NCBI RefSeq assembly: GCF_000003815.2
Contig: NC_049995.1
Span: 19,057,252 to 19,121,251, forward strand
From: Branchiostoma floridae
Taxonomy: Eukaryota > Chordata > Leptocardii > Amphioxiformes > Branchiostomatidae
DNA: 64,000 nucleotides
Reading direction: 5' to 3'
A program made the translations under genes and the position numbers. Positions 34,451 through 45,003 of the stretch are shown here, piece after piece (position 1 is the first letter of the stretch; every line of letters starts with the position of its first letter). The notes below the pieces were generated by a model. It was not told the DNA's origin. It did not search any database and saw only the letters and a program-made list of their open reading frames with translations.

Positions 34451-36321
34451 CATCATGCCGGACCAATCAAAAACCAACAAAACTATCTCCATGACAAGCT
34501 GCCAGTCAGAACCATTTAAAGCACCAATGTCTGGATCCACTGAGAACCAGCATCAGTGTAGAACCAGCCACAACAGTTCCTGGATGTGCACACAGGATGC
34601 AAAGATGAAGACAAGTTTACTCATCAAAATTTCTGATAGGAGGTTCTGCAAACTCATGACATTTGACAATCCAAGAAACCTGCATTAAGAAGTTTAAGTT
34701 AATGAACACCAGACAATCACATGAAAACATTAATGACTAGAGTTTCTGATGAGAGCAAGAAGGAGAAGAGACTGCCTGATTATGTGCCAAAATGTTGCTT
34801 CTCACGTCGTCATGACAACTGCTGTCTCAAGGAGGGAGGAGTTTGACAATCATTAAGTTCTCACCAGGTGAAGCTGAAGCACAGGTGGACCCAGTGGGAG
34901 GACCAGGAAAATGTGCTTACGATAAAGGTCCTGAGATAAATAAGGGTTGGTGGGGGTTTTCACCCCTTACTTCTCACTGGGGAGTAGAGTAGCGTAGAAA
35001 GTAGGGTAAGAATTGGAGGTCACCTCTGTGTATAGAATTCTGCCATGTCATGGATGCTCAAGGACATGTGATTCTGGTACTGTGTAAGATAGAGGTCACC
35101 TCAAGGTGACCCTGACCTTCAGGAGAGGAGGGTTAGTTTGACATGAGACTGAGTGCAATCTGCCTCCCAGTTCTGGGCCTACAGAAACACTGACTAGTAC
35201 ACGTAGCGGATAATGTTGTCTTCTGGGCCTACACAGAAACTGACTAGTTTATGTAGCAGATAATGTTGTCTTCTGGGCCTACACAAACAATAAATGATTA
35301 GCTGACAATGGTGTCTGCCATACAATAATGCACCTCTCCACCTGAAGTCTGGCACAGAGAATCGGTGAATGCCAGGGTACAAATATCTTACACATCTACA
35401 ATCATGTAATATAACAATCAAACATTAAAAAGGCTGCTGTAAAATGATTTCGTAAAATCATTTTATTGCACACAAGATAGAGATACATGTAATATTCAAT
35501 GAAAAATCACATCGGACATGAGTTAAGGGACAAAACATGGATATCAGTAATCCAAAGCCATTGTACAGAATAGGTAACTATGGATACCAGCAATCTCCTC
35601 AATTATGCAGAATGGGTAACCATGGATACCAGTGATATTGTCATTGTACAGAGTAGGTAACTATGGATACCAGTAATCTTATCAATTGTGCAGAATGAAT
35701 TACCATGGATACTAGTGCTGTTGCTATTATGAAAAATGGGTAACCATGGAAACCTGTGATGTTCTCTTTGTGCAGAATGGGTAACCAAAGATACCAGCGA
35801 AGTCCCCATTATGTAGAATGAAAAAGCTGGTAGCTTTGGCTTATAGAACATAAATACGTCTTCCAACACTGCAAAGCTGTTACTATTTCAGAATCACCAA
35901 TTTGTGCCTTAAAGTATAAGTCTCAAAATTGTATTTATACTTTACCCATATCATGAACCTGAAGATGCCTTATGTATGATGCTAAGTTGCCTTAACTAAA
36001 CCATTCCTATCCAAAATGCCTCTGAGGTGCCTAGTGCCTGTCTTAAGAACATGTACTGTGAGGTGCCTAGTGCTTGTCTGAAGAAGCTGTACCGAGAAAT
36101 GTCTTGACTCATGGAAATCAGCAATACAGAAGACTTTCCTTTAAATTTGTTTCTCTGGAGTTTCTTAACCTTTTAACAGCAAAGCCATCCACTCTGCACA
36201 GCAAACAGCACCTGGGAAAGGGGCTTGGGTAGAGAAGGGTTAAGTACTGTACTTAGGATATTTATTGAGAATCTAATGTGTGAAATTGTAGATCAGGGCT
36301 AGAAAACTGTCCTGTGGTTAA
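34451..36321 (+). other. GATA 3' UTR and flank
   Basis: No coding frame of note. A roughly 55-bp imperfect repeat with GGTAACCATGGATACCAGTG lies at about 35555-35800. A short duplication (GATAATGTTGTCTTCTGGGC CTACACA) lies at 35205-35290. Confidence 0.5.
35289..35294 (+). terminator. Candidate GATA polyadenylation signal
   Basis: AATAAA 1.5 kb after the stop codon. Other AATAAA hexamers lie further on, so the choice is tentative. Confidence 0.3.
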
Positions 36322-37384
36322 AGCCCCGGTCACAAAGCGCGTACGATTCCTTGCGATTCCTTCCGATGCGCAGGATAAGTGCAGTGCGTCGTAAGTCGGA
36401 AGAAAATCGGAAGCAATGGTTTAAGTATATAAAGCCGTGGTCACAAAGCGCGTAGTGCATCGTACGATGAGGTCATAAGAGCGTGCCTGCGCCAATCGCA
36501 GTGGATCATAGTAAATCGGGGAGCGTCGTATGGCGAAAAATAGAGCTGAAATGGATTTTGAACATGTTCAAAATTTCGCTATCGTCGTAAGGTTTTATTT
36601 GCCCCCATAGCAGAGTTCATTACGGCAATTTTTGTCTACTGATGAGGTTATAGATTTATGATTTTTTAGTATGTTGTGATGGTTTCAGTTTTACCTGATA
36701 TTGTCGATATTGACGAAAAGGGGAAATATATCAGTCGCAACTGCCACAGTCGCAACCAGAGAACAGCGCGTCACGCACAGGTGATGCAGACAATTGTTTG
36801 ATCGCTTCATGCACGTGAGTTTATAATTAGATCAAATCTTAGCTCTCGTTGGTCTTGGGTCAGTTTACCATAATCGTAATAACCATGGGGACAACTCGAA
36901 CATAAAGGCAGGCTCTATGAGTCGGAAATATATATGATATAATGCTTATCATTTGATTTTTGTATGATGGCATCTTTTTGTTGATAGCATATCATGATAC
37001 GATCTTCGAAAGAGCCTGACACGTAGAGCCGGCAAGCAGGCCGAGATAACCATACCAGTACTCACGCTTGATTTGAACTTTTGCTTGTAATACTCTTGTT
37101 GTCATGGTCTTTTTTAATTTATTTTTACAGTTAAAGATATTATAGGAAGGTATTTAACAGCTACGTCCACATGTTTGTTGGTTAAAGAAGCACAAAAGCT
37201 GTCAGACGGCTATACAGAAGAGACACAAGTGAAAAATCGTGCGACGCTGGAAAAATTTTGAACACCATCCGATGCGTTGCGATGGCTTGCGATGCTTACG
37301 ATTTTCTTGCGATGTACTGCGCTCATCGTACGATATGCGGAATAGTCCATCGCAAGGAATCGTACGCGCTTTGTGACCGGGGCT
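36322..37384. mobile_element. Non-autonomous PIF/Harbinger-like DNA transposon, 1063 bp
   Basis: Perfect 36-base terminal inverted repeats start AGCCCCGGTCACAAAGCGCG at the left and read as its reverse complement at the right. A 3-bp direct repeat TAA flanks both ends, the target size typical of PIF/Harbinger. No transposase frame is present. A second, diverged left end (AAGCCGTGGTCACAAAGCGC G at about 36432) lies inside, so the element is composite or nested. Confidence 0.82.
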
Positions 37385-37454
37385 TAAGGAAGTAAACGTG
37401 CTGGGATGGAAAAGTCACTGCAATTATTAAAAATAAGCTTCCTTGGCTCTCCTG

Positions 37455-37555
37455 TGAGAAAATAAGAATGTCGTGAAACATGAAACCTTGTCATGAAACA
37501 TGAAACCTTGTCATGAAACATGAAACCTTGTTGTGAAACATGAAACCTTGTTCTG
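37455..37555. repeat. 21-bp minisatellite, about 4 copies
   Basis: Unit TCATGAAACATGAAACCTTG in tandem. Confidence 0.85.
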
Positions 37556-38018
37556 TAGTTAGGATGAATGAATGAGCCGACATGACAGCAAGGTAGCCAA
37601 TCCCTGGTGTCACTGGGGTATTGTAATCTATCACAATTGCACAAGTTGTATAAAACTTTATGTTTCCTTGAATAAATTTTGAAAATATGTCACTGACTCC
37701 TGGTTGTATTTTGTCCTAATGCCATTTTGATTTGATTATATGGATGACGTCCACTGGGCCCCCTAAAACTGATGATAAAAAGTTGGGTTGATGAAAAATG
37801 TTTCCTTTATTATCAAGTGATCAAGCAAACAAATGATGAAACACACAGATATACCATGATGTACCAAACAGTAAATCCTTTATTTTTGTCCTCTTATATA
37901 TTCTTCTTAGACTGTGCCCTATTAAATTTCTAGTATTTTTTATGTATTCAAATCATAAGGCATATGTGAGCTTCTTTTTATATCATAATCAACGTTTCGT
38001 TTTTGTTATTTATGTAGT

Positions 38019-38098
38019 GGGCCCCCTTGGAAATCAACTTCAAACAAGTTGAAGGGGCTACCCACATGTTTTGAGATGAATAAATAAATAAATAAACA
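38019..38098 (+). mobile_element. 3' tail of a truncated LINE
   Basis: GGGCCCCCTTGGAAATCAAC..., then GTTGAAGGGGCTACCCACAT and a terminal (ATAA)n run. This is the usual end of CR1/L2-like non-LTR elements in lancelet-type genomes; no coding part remains. Family is inferred from the tail only. Confidence 0.45.
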
Positions 38099-38279
38099 GA
38101 ATGGTCACATTGTCATTTTCTATTTTGGAAACAGACAAAAATGTAATTAATCTGATGAAGTGGGGCAGTGTGGCTGTAAGAGGAGTTACCTAAAATCTGA
38201 ACTCCCCAACTTTACTGTGGAGAGGTAGTTAGCTGGTGTGTAAGGCTGAAACTGAAGACCTAAGGCAGGTTTGTAGTGC

Positions 38280-38825
38280 TGAAACTGAAGCCAGCTGAAC
38301 CAGCACCTTCAGGAAGCTGTGTGGGTGAGGAGGGATGAGGGGCTGCTGACAGATCCCGTACAGATGGGGTACAGGCAGGGGCAGGGACAGGCAGGGGGGT
38401 GGGGGCAGGGGGGGCAGGGACAGGGACAGGCAGGGGGGGGGGGTCCAGGGACAGGGAGACAGCTGAACCAGCACCTTCAGGAAGCTGTGTGGGTGACGAG
38501 GGATGAGGGGCTGCTGACAGATCCCGTACAGATGGGGTACAGGCAGGGGCAGGGACAGGCAGGGGGGTGGGGGCAGGGGGGGCAGGGACAGGGACAGGCA
38601 GGGGGGGGGGGGGTCCAGGGACAGGGAGACAGCTGAACCAGCACCTTCAGGAAGCTGTGTGGGTGACGAGGGATGAGGGGCTGCTGACAGATCCCGTACA
38701 GATGGGGGGACAGGCAGGGGTTGGGGAGGGCCAGGCAGGGGGGTGGGGGCAGGGACAGGCAGGGGGGTGGGGGCAGGGACAGGCAGGGGGGTGGGGGCAG
38801 GGACAGGCAGGGGTTTGGGAGGGGG
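38280..38825. repeat. Tandem repeat of about 180 bp, 3 copies, with G-rich sub-repeats
   Basis: Each copy starts AGCTGAACCAGCACCTTCAG GAAGCTGTGTGGGTGA, continues GGGCTGCTGACAGATCCCGT ACAGATGGGG and ends in GGGACAGGCAGGGGGGTGGG blocks. The G-runs could form quadruplexes. Confidence 0.9.
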
Positions 38826-39079
38826 TGTTTTAGCATCGCAGGGACGGAAAGGGGGGTGGGTTAAGAGACGGGAAGAGATGGGATATTAAGCAACTGTTCA
38901 GTTCTGATCGGTGACACCACACCAGTCTTGCAGCTCCACCATTAGCCATGATATCCCCCCCCCCCCAGCTAAGTGTAAACACCACCTCTAACATCAGTAA
39001 TAAGTTACACTGGCATCGACACATCATATCAGTGATGAAGGGTAGTTTTACTCATAATCAGGAAAGTTCAGTAATAGTG

Positions 39080-39240
39080 ATTAGTTGAACTAATATCAGG
39101 TATAACCGCCCTTCGGCGTAACACACCACCTTTTGTATCTGTATCTATGTAGCCAGTATAACCGCCCTTCCGCGTAACACACCAGCTTCTGTATCTGTAT
39201 CTACATAGCCGGTATAACCGCTGTTTGGCGTAACACATTA
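39080..39240. repeat. About 57-bp repeat, 3 copies
   Basis: Unit GGTATAACCGCCCTTCNGCG TAACACACCA plus TTCTGTATCTGTATCTA. Confidence 0.8.
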
Positions 39241-39310
39241 GCTTGAGAAAGTTGCTCAGTTGTATGAGACCAATGGTCCCACCAAACCGGGGACTTCCCA
39301 TAAATGAATT

Positions 39311-40140
39311 CTGACATGAGGCGGTTAGTACTATAGTAACTCAGTAAGGCTCCCCTAGTTGGACATGAGGCGGTTAGTACTGTAGTAACTCAGTAAGGCT
39401 CTCCTAGTTGGGCATGAGGCGGTTAGTACTGTAGTAACTCAGTAAGGCTCTCCTAGTTGGGCATGAGGCGGTTAGTACTGTAGTAACTCAGTAAGGCTCT
39501 CCTAGTTGGACATGAGGCGGTTAGTACTGTAGTAACTCAGTAAGGCTCTCCTAGTTGGGCATGAGGCGGTTAGTACTGTAGTAACTCAGTAAGGCTCTCC
39601 TAGTTGGACATGAGGCGGTTAGTACTGTAGTAACTCAGTAAGGCTCTCCTAGTTGGGCATGAGGCGGTTAGTACTGTAGTAACTCAGTAAGGCTCTCCTA
39701 GTTGGGCATGAGGCGGTTAGTACTGTAGTAACTCAGTAAGGCTCTCCTAGTTGGACATGAGGCGGTTAGTACTGTAGTAACTCAGTAAGGCTCTCCTAGT
39801 TGGGCATGAGGCGGTTAGTACTGTAGTAACTCAGTAAGGCTCTCCTAGTTGGACATGAGGCGGTTAGTACTGTAGTAACTCAGTAAGGCTCTCCTAGTTG
39901 GGCATGAGGCGGTTAGTACTGTAGTAACTCAGTAAGGCTCTCCTAGTTGGGCATGAGGCGGTTAGTACTGTAGTAACTCAGTAAGGCTCTCCTAGTTGGA
40001 CATGAGGCGGTTAGTACTGTAGTAACTCAGTAAGGCTCTCCTAGTTGGGCATGAGGCGGTTAGTACTGTAGTAACTCAGTAAGGCTCTCCCCTAGTTGGA
40101 CATGAGGCGGTTAGTACTTAAGTAACTTAGTATCAAAGGC
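39311..40140. repeat. 50-bp satellite, about 17 units, with higher-order structure
   Basis: Unit GGACATGAGGCGGTTAGTAC TGTAGTAACTCAGTAAGGCT CTCCTAGTTG, almost identical between copies. The third base alternates A/G in the order A G G A G, repeated three times, so the recent amplification unit was 250 bp. Confidence 0.95.
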
Positions 40141-40198
40141 TCTGCTAGTTGTAGAAGACTGCCAACATCAGGCGGCAAAGGTTAGGCTCCCCTCACTG

Positions 40199-40255
40199 TA
40201 ACAACAACAACAACAACAACTGTAACAAACAACAACAACAACAACTGTAACAACG
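40199..40255. repeat. (CAA)n microsatellite
   Basis: Two blocks of ACAACAACAACAACAACAAC separated by TGTAACAA. Confidence 0.9.
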
Positions 40256-42174
40256 AAACACTGACATCAGGTGCTCAGTACTATAGTAAGGCTCTCCCAC
40301 ATGTAGTTGTTGTACTTCTAGGAGACTACAACATCAGGGGCAATAGTAAGGTTCAGCAGCCGAACGAGCTACCTGCAAACCCTACACTGCGGGTCAGCCC
40401 CGGTGGGAGGGCGGATCTGCACAAAAATGTCTGGCCTCGGATTCCTGGCCCTTCCCTGCCGCTGTCACCGGTCGGGGCTCGCGCTCATATAAGGCAACAA
40501 TCTGGGCCGGCATCTTACCGGGTTTCGGGCCTGGGGACTGCGGGGATTCCTGCCTCCATTCCCGCCGGTCCCTGCAGACCTGCCCGCTGGCCGCATACCG
40601 GCTGCAGGATTCTGGCACAGGCAGGCCGCACTCCGACTGGACAGGCCCGGCTTCGGCTGTCAGGGACGGTTAGGGGTGTCAGACTTACATGGCTCAGCTC
40701 GTACATAGGTTATGCAGAGGTGTCTCAGAGACTATGTATGGTTCAGGGCATAGTCATGATAGTGGCATACAACTTTTTCTGTTGTTACAACTTGATGAAG
40801 TCTGGCGACAAAATAGTTTCCCCGTGTAACGATTATGAAAAACATTTCAGTCAAGAAAATCAGCAAAAATAGATTAGTTGTTCTCTCAAAAGCAAGTGTG
40901 ACAGGAATTCTTTGGCCAAACTTTGGACCAAATTGAACAAGTGAACTCGAAACTCCAACTAGCGCGCCAGAGTCAATGTCTGAGGGAAATTTGCCTTCTA
41001 AAGACCGATGTCTCTACAATTAGCCCCACTGTTAATTAAGATTAAGTCTTATTTATTCCTTTCACAACACTTCTTAGAGAAGTATGGAGGGAGAGAAACA
41101 ATTCGACAAACCTGAAATGTCGTCTGTTTTCTTTCTGAAATGACCGCCATTACAAGTTCGCGCGCAAAGGATCATGGGAGCTTTGGTTCAGGATTTGCCC
41201 GGGAAATTTGAAATCCAACAATGGCTCCAGTCGTGAGAAGAGATCAACTCTTCTTCGCATGAACACCACTTAGAAAGGTTTCGTATAATATATAAGAATA
41301 TATAAATCAAACCATATGATATATTGGAAACCACGTCTTGCCTAACGGCTGAATACTGTATTTCCGTTTTGCCCTGTGACGTAGCCACTGGCATGACGTA
41401 AGCACCCGCTAGGAGGCGCTGCAGGAGAGTCCTCTCAGAAACATTTCTGAAGGTTAAACATCCAGATAAACAATTATTCAAATTCAATTCAATCGCTACA
41501 ACTAGAAAGGGTGAGACTTACTTCCGGACGTTTCGAATGACATCCTCCATCACCCTTCACCATCACGCGCTAATCTGTCTGCGGCTCACAAGCGGCCTCT
41601 AGCATACATTGAACCAACTGCAGCTACTTTCATACTTTCACTGGCATATGAATTAATGAATATGACACATGTAAACCTAGTACATCCATGCCAAAGACAA
41701 ACACATGTATTTTCTATCTACTTATGTCATGTCCAGACAACATATCTACGTACTTGCGCCAATACATATGCAATGCTCTAAAAAAAGAGAATATATTGTA
41801 CAATAGCAGACCTAATCGTTTCACTTGTATATTGCACTATGTCAATTAGCCATATACGTTCACATTCCTCTACTTTATGTAGTTATAGTAATATGTAGTG
41901 CCATTGTATAAACCGATCTATTGCCGTTGCCATACATTGCACCATGTACAAATGCCGTGCAATAAAGTTCCTTACTGAAGGCATTTCTCTGCGTCAGTGC
42001 TATATAGCCGATGCTTTGCGCTGAACATTTATGAAGCTTTGTGCCGTTACTGGTTGATCCTACAATTCGTTTGGCGGGAAACTACCAGCTGTATAATCCT
42101 AGTCGCTAGAGGGCGTTCTTGCGTTGCTCTCTGATCATCATTATCTCTTGGGACCGTCTAAACTACGGCTCATA
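40256..42174. other. Intergenic DNA
   Basis: A CpG-rich patch of about 300 bases at 40370-40680 has no supported gene; it could be a promoter or island. The rest is AT-rich with no recognised feature. Confidence 0.45.
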
Positions 42175-42293
42175 ATGAATGAATAAATGAATGAATGAAT
42201 GAATGAATGAATGAATGAATGAATGAATGAATGAATGAATGAATGAATGAATGAATGAATGAATGAATGAATGAATGGATGAATGAATGACCT
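42175..42293. repeat. (GAAT)n microsatellite
   Basis: About 28 tandem GAAT units with three single-base interruptions. Confidence 0.97.
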
Positions 42294-42859
42294 TTATAAG
42301 CCCGCTAGGAAACTGCCCCGAAGAAAACAATTCTTCCTTAAAATCAATGAAAGAAAAGAGTCTGTTGTTGACCCGGGTTCCTCCTCGTGAAAAAGGACTT
42401 CACACACCCAAGTTTTGTTGCCATGGCAATTGTTTGAACCTTTTTTAAAATCAATTTAAAGCTCAAATCGGCCCGCAAGCCGCTTTTCATTGATCAGGGA
42501 AGAGGTAAGGGTAAGACAAAAAAAGTCTTATCAGAGATGCAGTTTACATATTTAAAGTCCTGGCCTATTAAACAAGTCTATGACTGTTACACACATTCTT
42601 ATCAATGTGACCATTATCCGACGAACCCAGCGGATCCGGATAGAGAAACAACAACAAGTTCTACAGTCATCATTATACACGATATGGTGCAAATACACAT
42701 ACTGCATGGTTCATGTCCGTTCGTCTTGGTCATTTCATAGAATCTTTCGTTTGCTGTAGTCCCCATGCTCTAGTCCAACATATTAGAATTATTTCAATAA
42801 TTTTATCCGCTTCAAACAGCTTATCACGTGCACTTTCTAGTAGTTTCGCTAGGCGGCAC

Positions 42860-43062
42860 TTGTGTGTGTTCTGTAGCGTGATGCATGCTGGGATAGCTCT
42901 GTGACGTCAATGCTGTTTTTTGTTTGCTGGTTAAATCTGCAGTTTTATCGGACCTTCAGCTTTATGGTCTGATTTATCGGGAAAATTCTGGGCCAGGTGA
43001 GCCGATACCCGCCTGCCGAGTCCGTCTGGTGTCCGATTACGGACGGATGGTGCAGAAAACAG
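42860..43062 (+). promoter_or_regulatory. RNF19: Candidate promoter and 5' UTR exon of RNF19
   Basis: A palindromic CRE (TGACGTCA, 42902-42909) lies just after GATGCATGCTGGGATAG, which resembles a ZNF143-type promoter motif. Downstream, ACAG|GTAAGATC at 43063 is a strong donor that could splice to the acceptor TATACCCACAG ending at 44327, 128 bases before the RNF19 ATG. The TSS is inferred. Confidence 0.45.
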
Positions 43063-43696
43063 GTAAGATCGGGTCAGGTTTTGGGTAGGAGGTAGTTTGG
43101 GCAGAAAATGTCTGCCGAGCTGCTGACCAGAAAATCTGTCCATCAAAACTGACACCAGTACAGAAAAAGTCAACATAGAATCCCGACTTTGCCGCCTTGT
43201 TCCTGTTGCCCGGCGTTTGTGCTCGAGCTGAGGGGGTTTATACCGGGTTCACAGCCTGCTGCAGTCGGGATGGTGTCCGGCGCTGCCGCCCCCCTCCCCC
43301 CTAACTTACACTTACAGTAACGCTACAGCAGGGGATATAATTTTCGGCCCGTGTCTGAAGTTGTCAGAACTGTCGGTATTTTTACCGTGGGCGAAACAAG
43401 CCGGCCTGGAGTCTGGTTTATAAAGGTAGGGGCAGACTGGCGGGACTGTTTCAAGCCTTGGATAACCTACTGCATACGGTTACCTGATCTCTATATAACC
43501 CCTTGCCTGATCATACACAGTACCTGGTGATTACCAGGTGTCTCCGATCGTTGTGAAGAGTTCTGGCAACAGAAAGACTCAAAGAGTTGTGCCACAATTT
43601 CCTCAGTTCTACCAAGGCCAGGTGTTCATTAGGTGTACTACAGGAACCAAATACAGCAGTTATGTACAACAATGCTGTCAACACTGGAACCAAATA

Positions 43697-43878
43697 CAGT
43701 AGAAGCCGCTTAATAAGTTAATTGCACGGCCTGTTTGCCAGTGAATTTCGTGCAATTATCCGGCTGGTGCAATAATGCGAAGTTATCTAGCTGGACCGCA
43801 CTGGTTTGGGATTCTGGGTTTCCGGGCAGTTAACAGAAGTGTGCGTTAATCCGATGTGCAATTAACTGGCTTCCGCTG
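43697..43878. mobile_element. pogo/Tc1-type MITE, 182 bp
   Basis: Left end CAGTAGAAGCCGCTTAATAA GTTAATTGCAC and right end GTGCAATTAACTGGCTTCCG CTG form imperfect inverted repeats, flanked on both sides by TA (43695-43696, 43879-43880), the Tc1/mariner/pogo target. It lies in the presumed 5' UTR intron of RNF19. No ORF. Confidence 0.7.
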
Positions 43879-44455
43879 TAGTTAAGTACAACAACGCTGC
43901 CAACACTGGCATTAACATACACGAAGCTTGAACAGAATTAGTCTCGCTGATAAGAACTTTCTAAATATATGAAACTTACAACTCTGGTGCCTTCGTCTAA
44001 CTTTCACAAGTATGTCACTTAAAGTTAAACAAGGTTCTGTTTTATTCTAACCTGACATAGCTTTGCTTGTGAGGTTACTGGCCACAGGATTATTTTGTGG
44101 AGTCGAAACTGTGTCGATACTGTGTCACGTGTGTGAGTATACTAGGAGTGTACAAATCAAAATTTCCTAATGTGCAAATGCTTAATAGTTCAGATAGGTG
44201 GTGTGGTGTTTCTTTAAGGTCATGTGATAGTGGGTCAGTCTTCCCACAGAAGGGTTGGGTTGGACTTTGCAGTCAACTCATGTTGTTAGTAGAGTTATAA
44301 ACAGCCTTCCTGTTTTTATACCCACAGGTTTTCACTGATACTGAGTGAGCTTCCCCAGTGAAAGAGAGTGAGCCTTCTTGGTGATACAGAGCGAGTTTTC
44401 CATCCAAAGCGAGCCTTCCCCGTCACACTGAGCAAGTTTCCCCCGTGCGGCCGTC

Positions 44456-45003
44456 ATGTCGTTCCCAGAGACAGACTCGAACTCCTGCAGTTCGGCGTCG
44501 CTCAGCCTGCCCGGAACCGTCCGCCCGACGCGCAAACAGTCGCGATTCTCCTTCCGACACATCTTCTCCCGAACCCGCGGCTCCAAGTCCCGCCGCCACA
44601 ACAAAGGTCGCGACCTGGAGGGCGTAACCATGGCAATATCCTCGGTGTCGGCACAGACCTCTCTGGGTTCCACCACGGGAATCCAGCTAACGAGTGGGGC
44701 GGGCGGAGACAAGGCGACAGAATGCCCGCTGTGCTGCACGGAGTACCCGCCCGCGAACTTTCCCGACATCGCCACGTGCCCGCACCGCTCCTGCATCGAC
44801 TGTCTGCGGCAGTACCTCCGCATCGAGATCACCGAGAGCCGCGTCAACATCTCCTGTCCGGAGTGCTCCGAGCGCTTCCACCCCACCGACATGCAGAGGA
44901 TTCTGGGAGACCGCGGCCTGATGGATAAATACGAGGAGTTCATGCTGCGCCGGTGCCTGGTGTTGGACCCGGACTCAAGATGGTGCCCTGCACCGGACTG
45001 TGG
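44456..45003 (+). CDS. RNF19: RNF19 coding exon 1 (RING1, start of IBR)
   Basis: The ATG at 44456 has G at -3 and is the first Met of the open frame. A basic Ser-rich leader (about residues 1-85) precedes RING1. The exon ends [11 protein letters not shown] at donor GG|GTAGGT, phase 2. Confidence 0.93.

Noticed and set aside
39311..40140. CRISPR-like array
   Set aside because: Units abut with no unique spacers, and the genome is animal.
44368..44928. Overlapping frame in RNF19 exon 1 (186 codons)
   Set aside because: It is a GC-rich shadow of the conserved RING1 frame.
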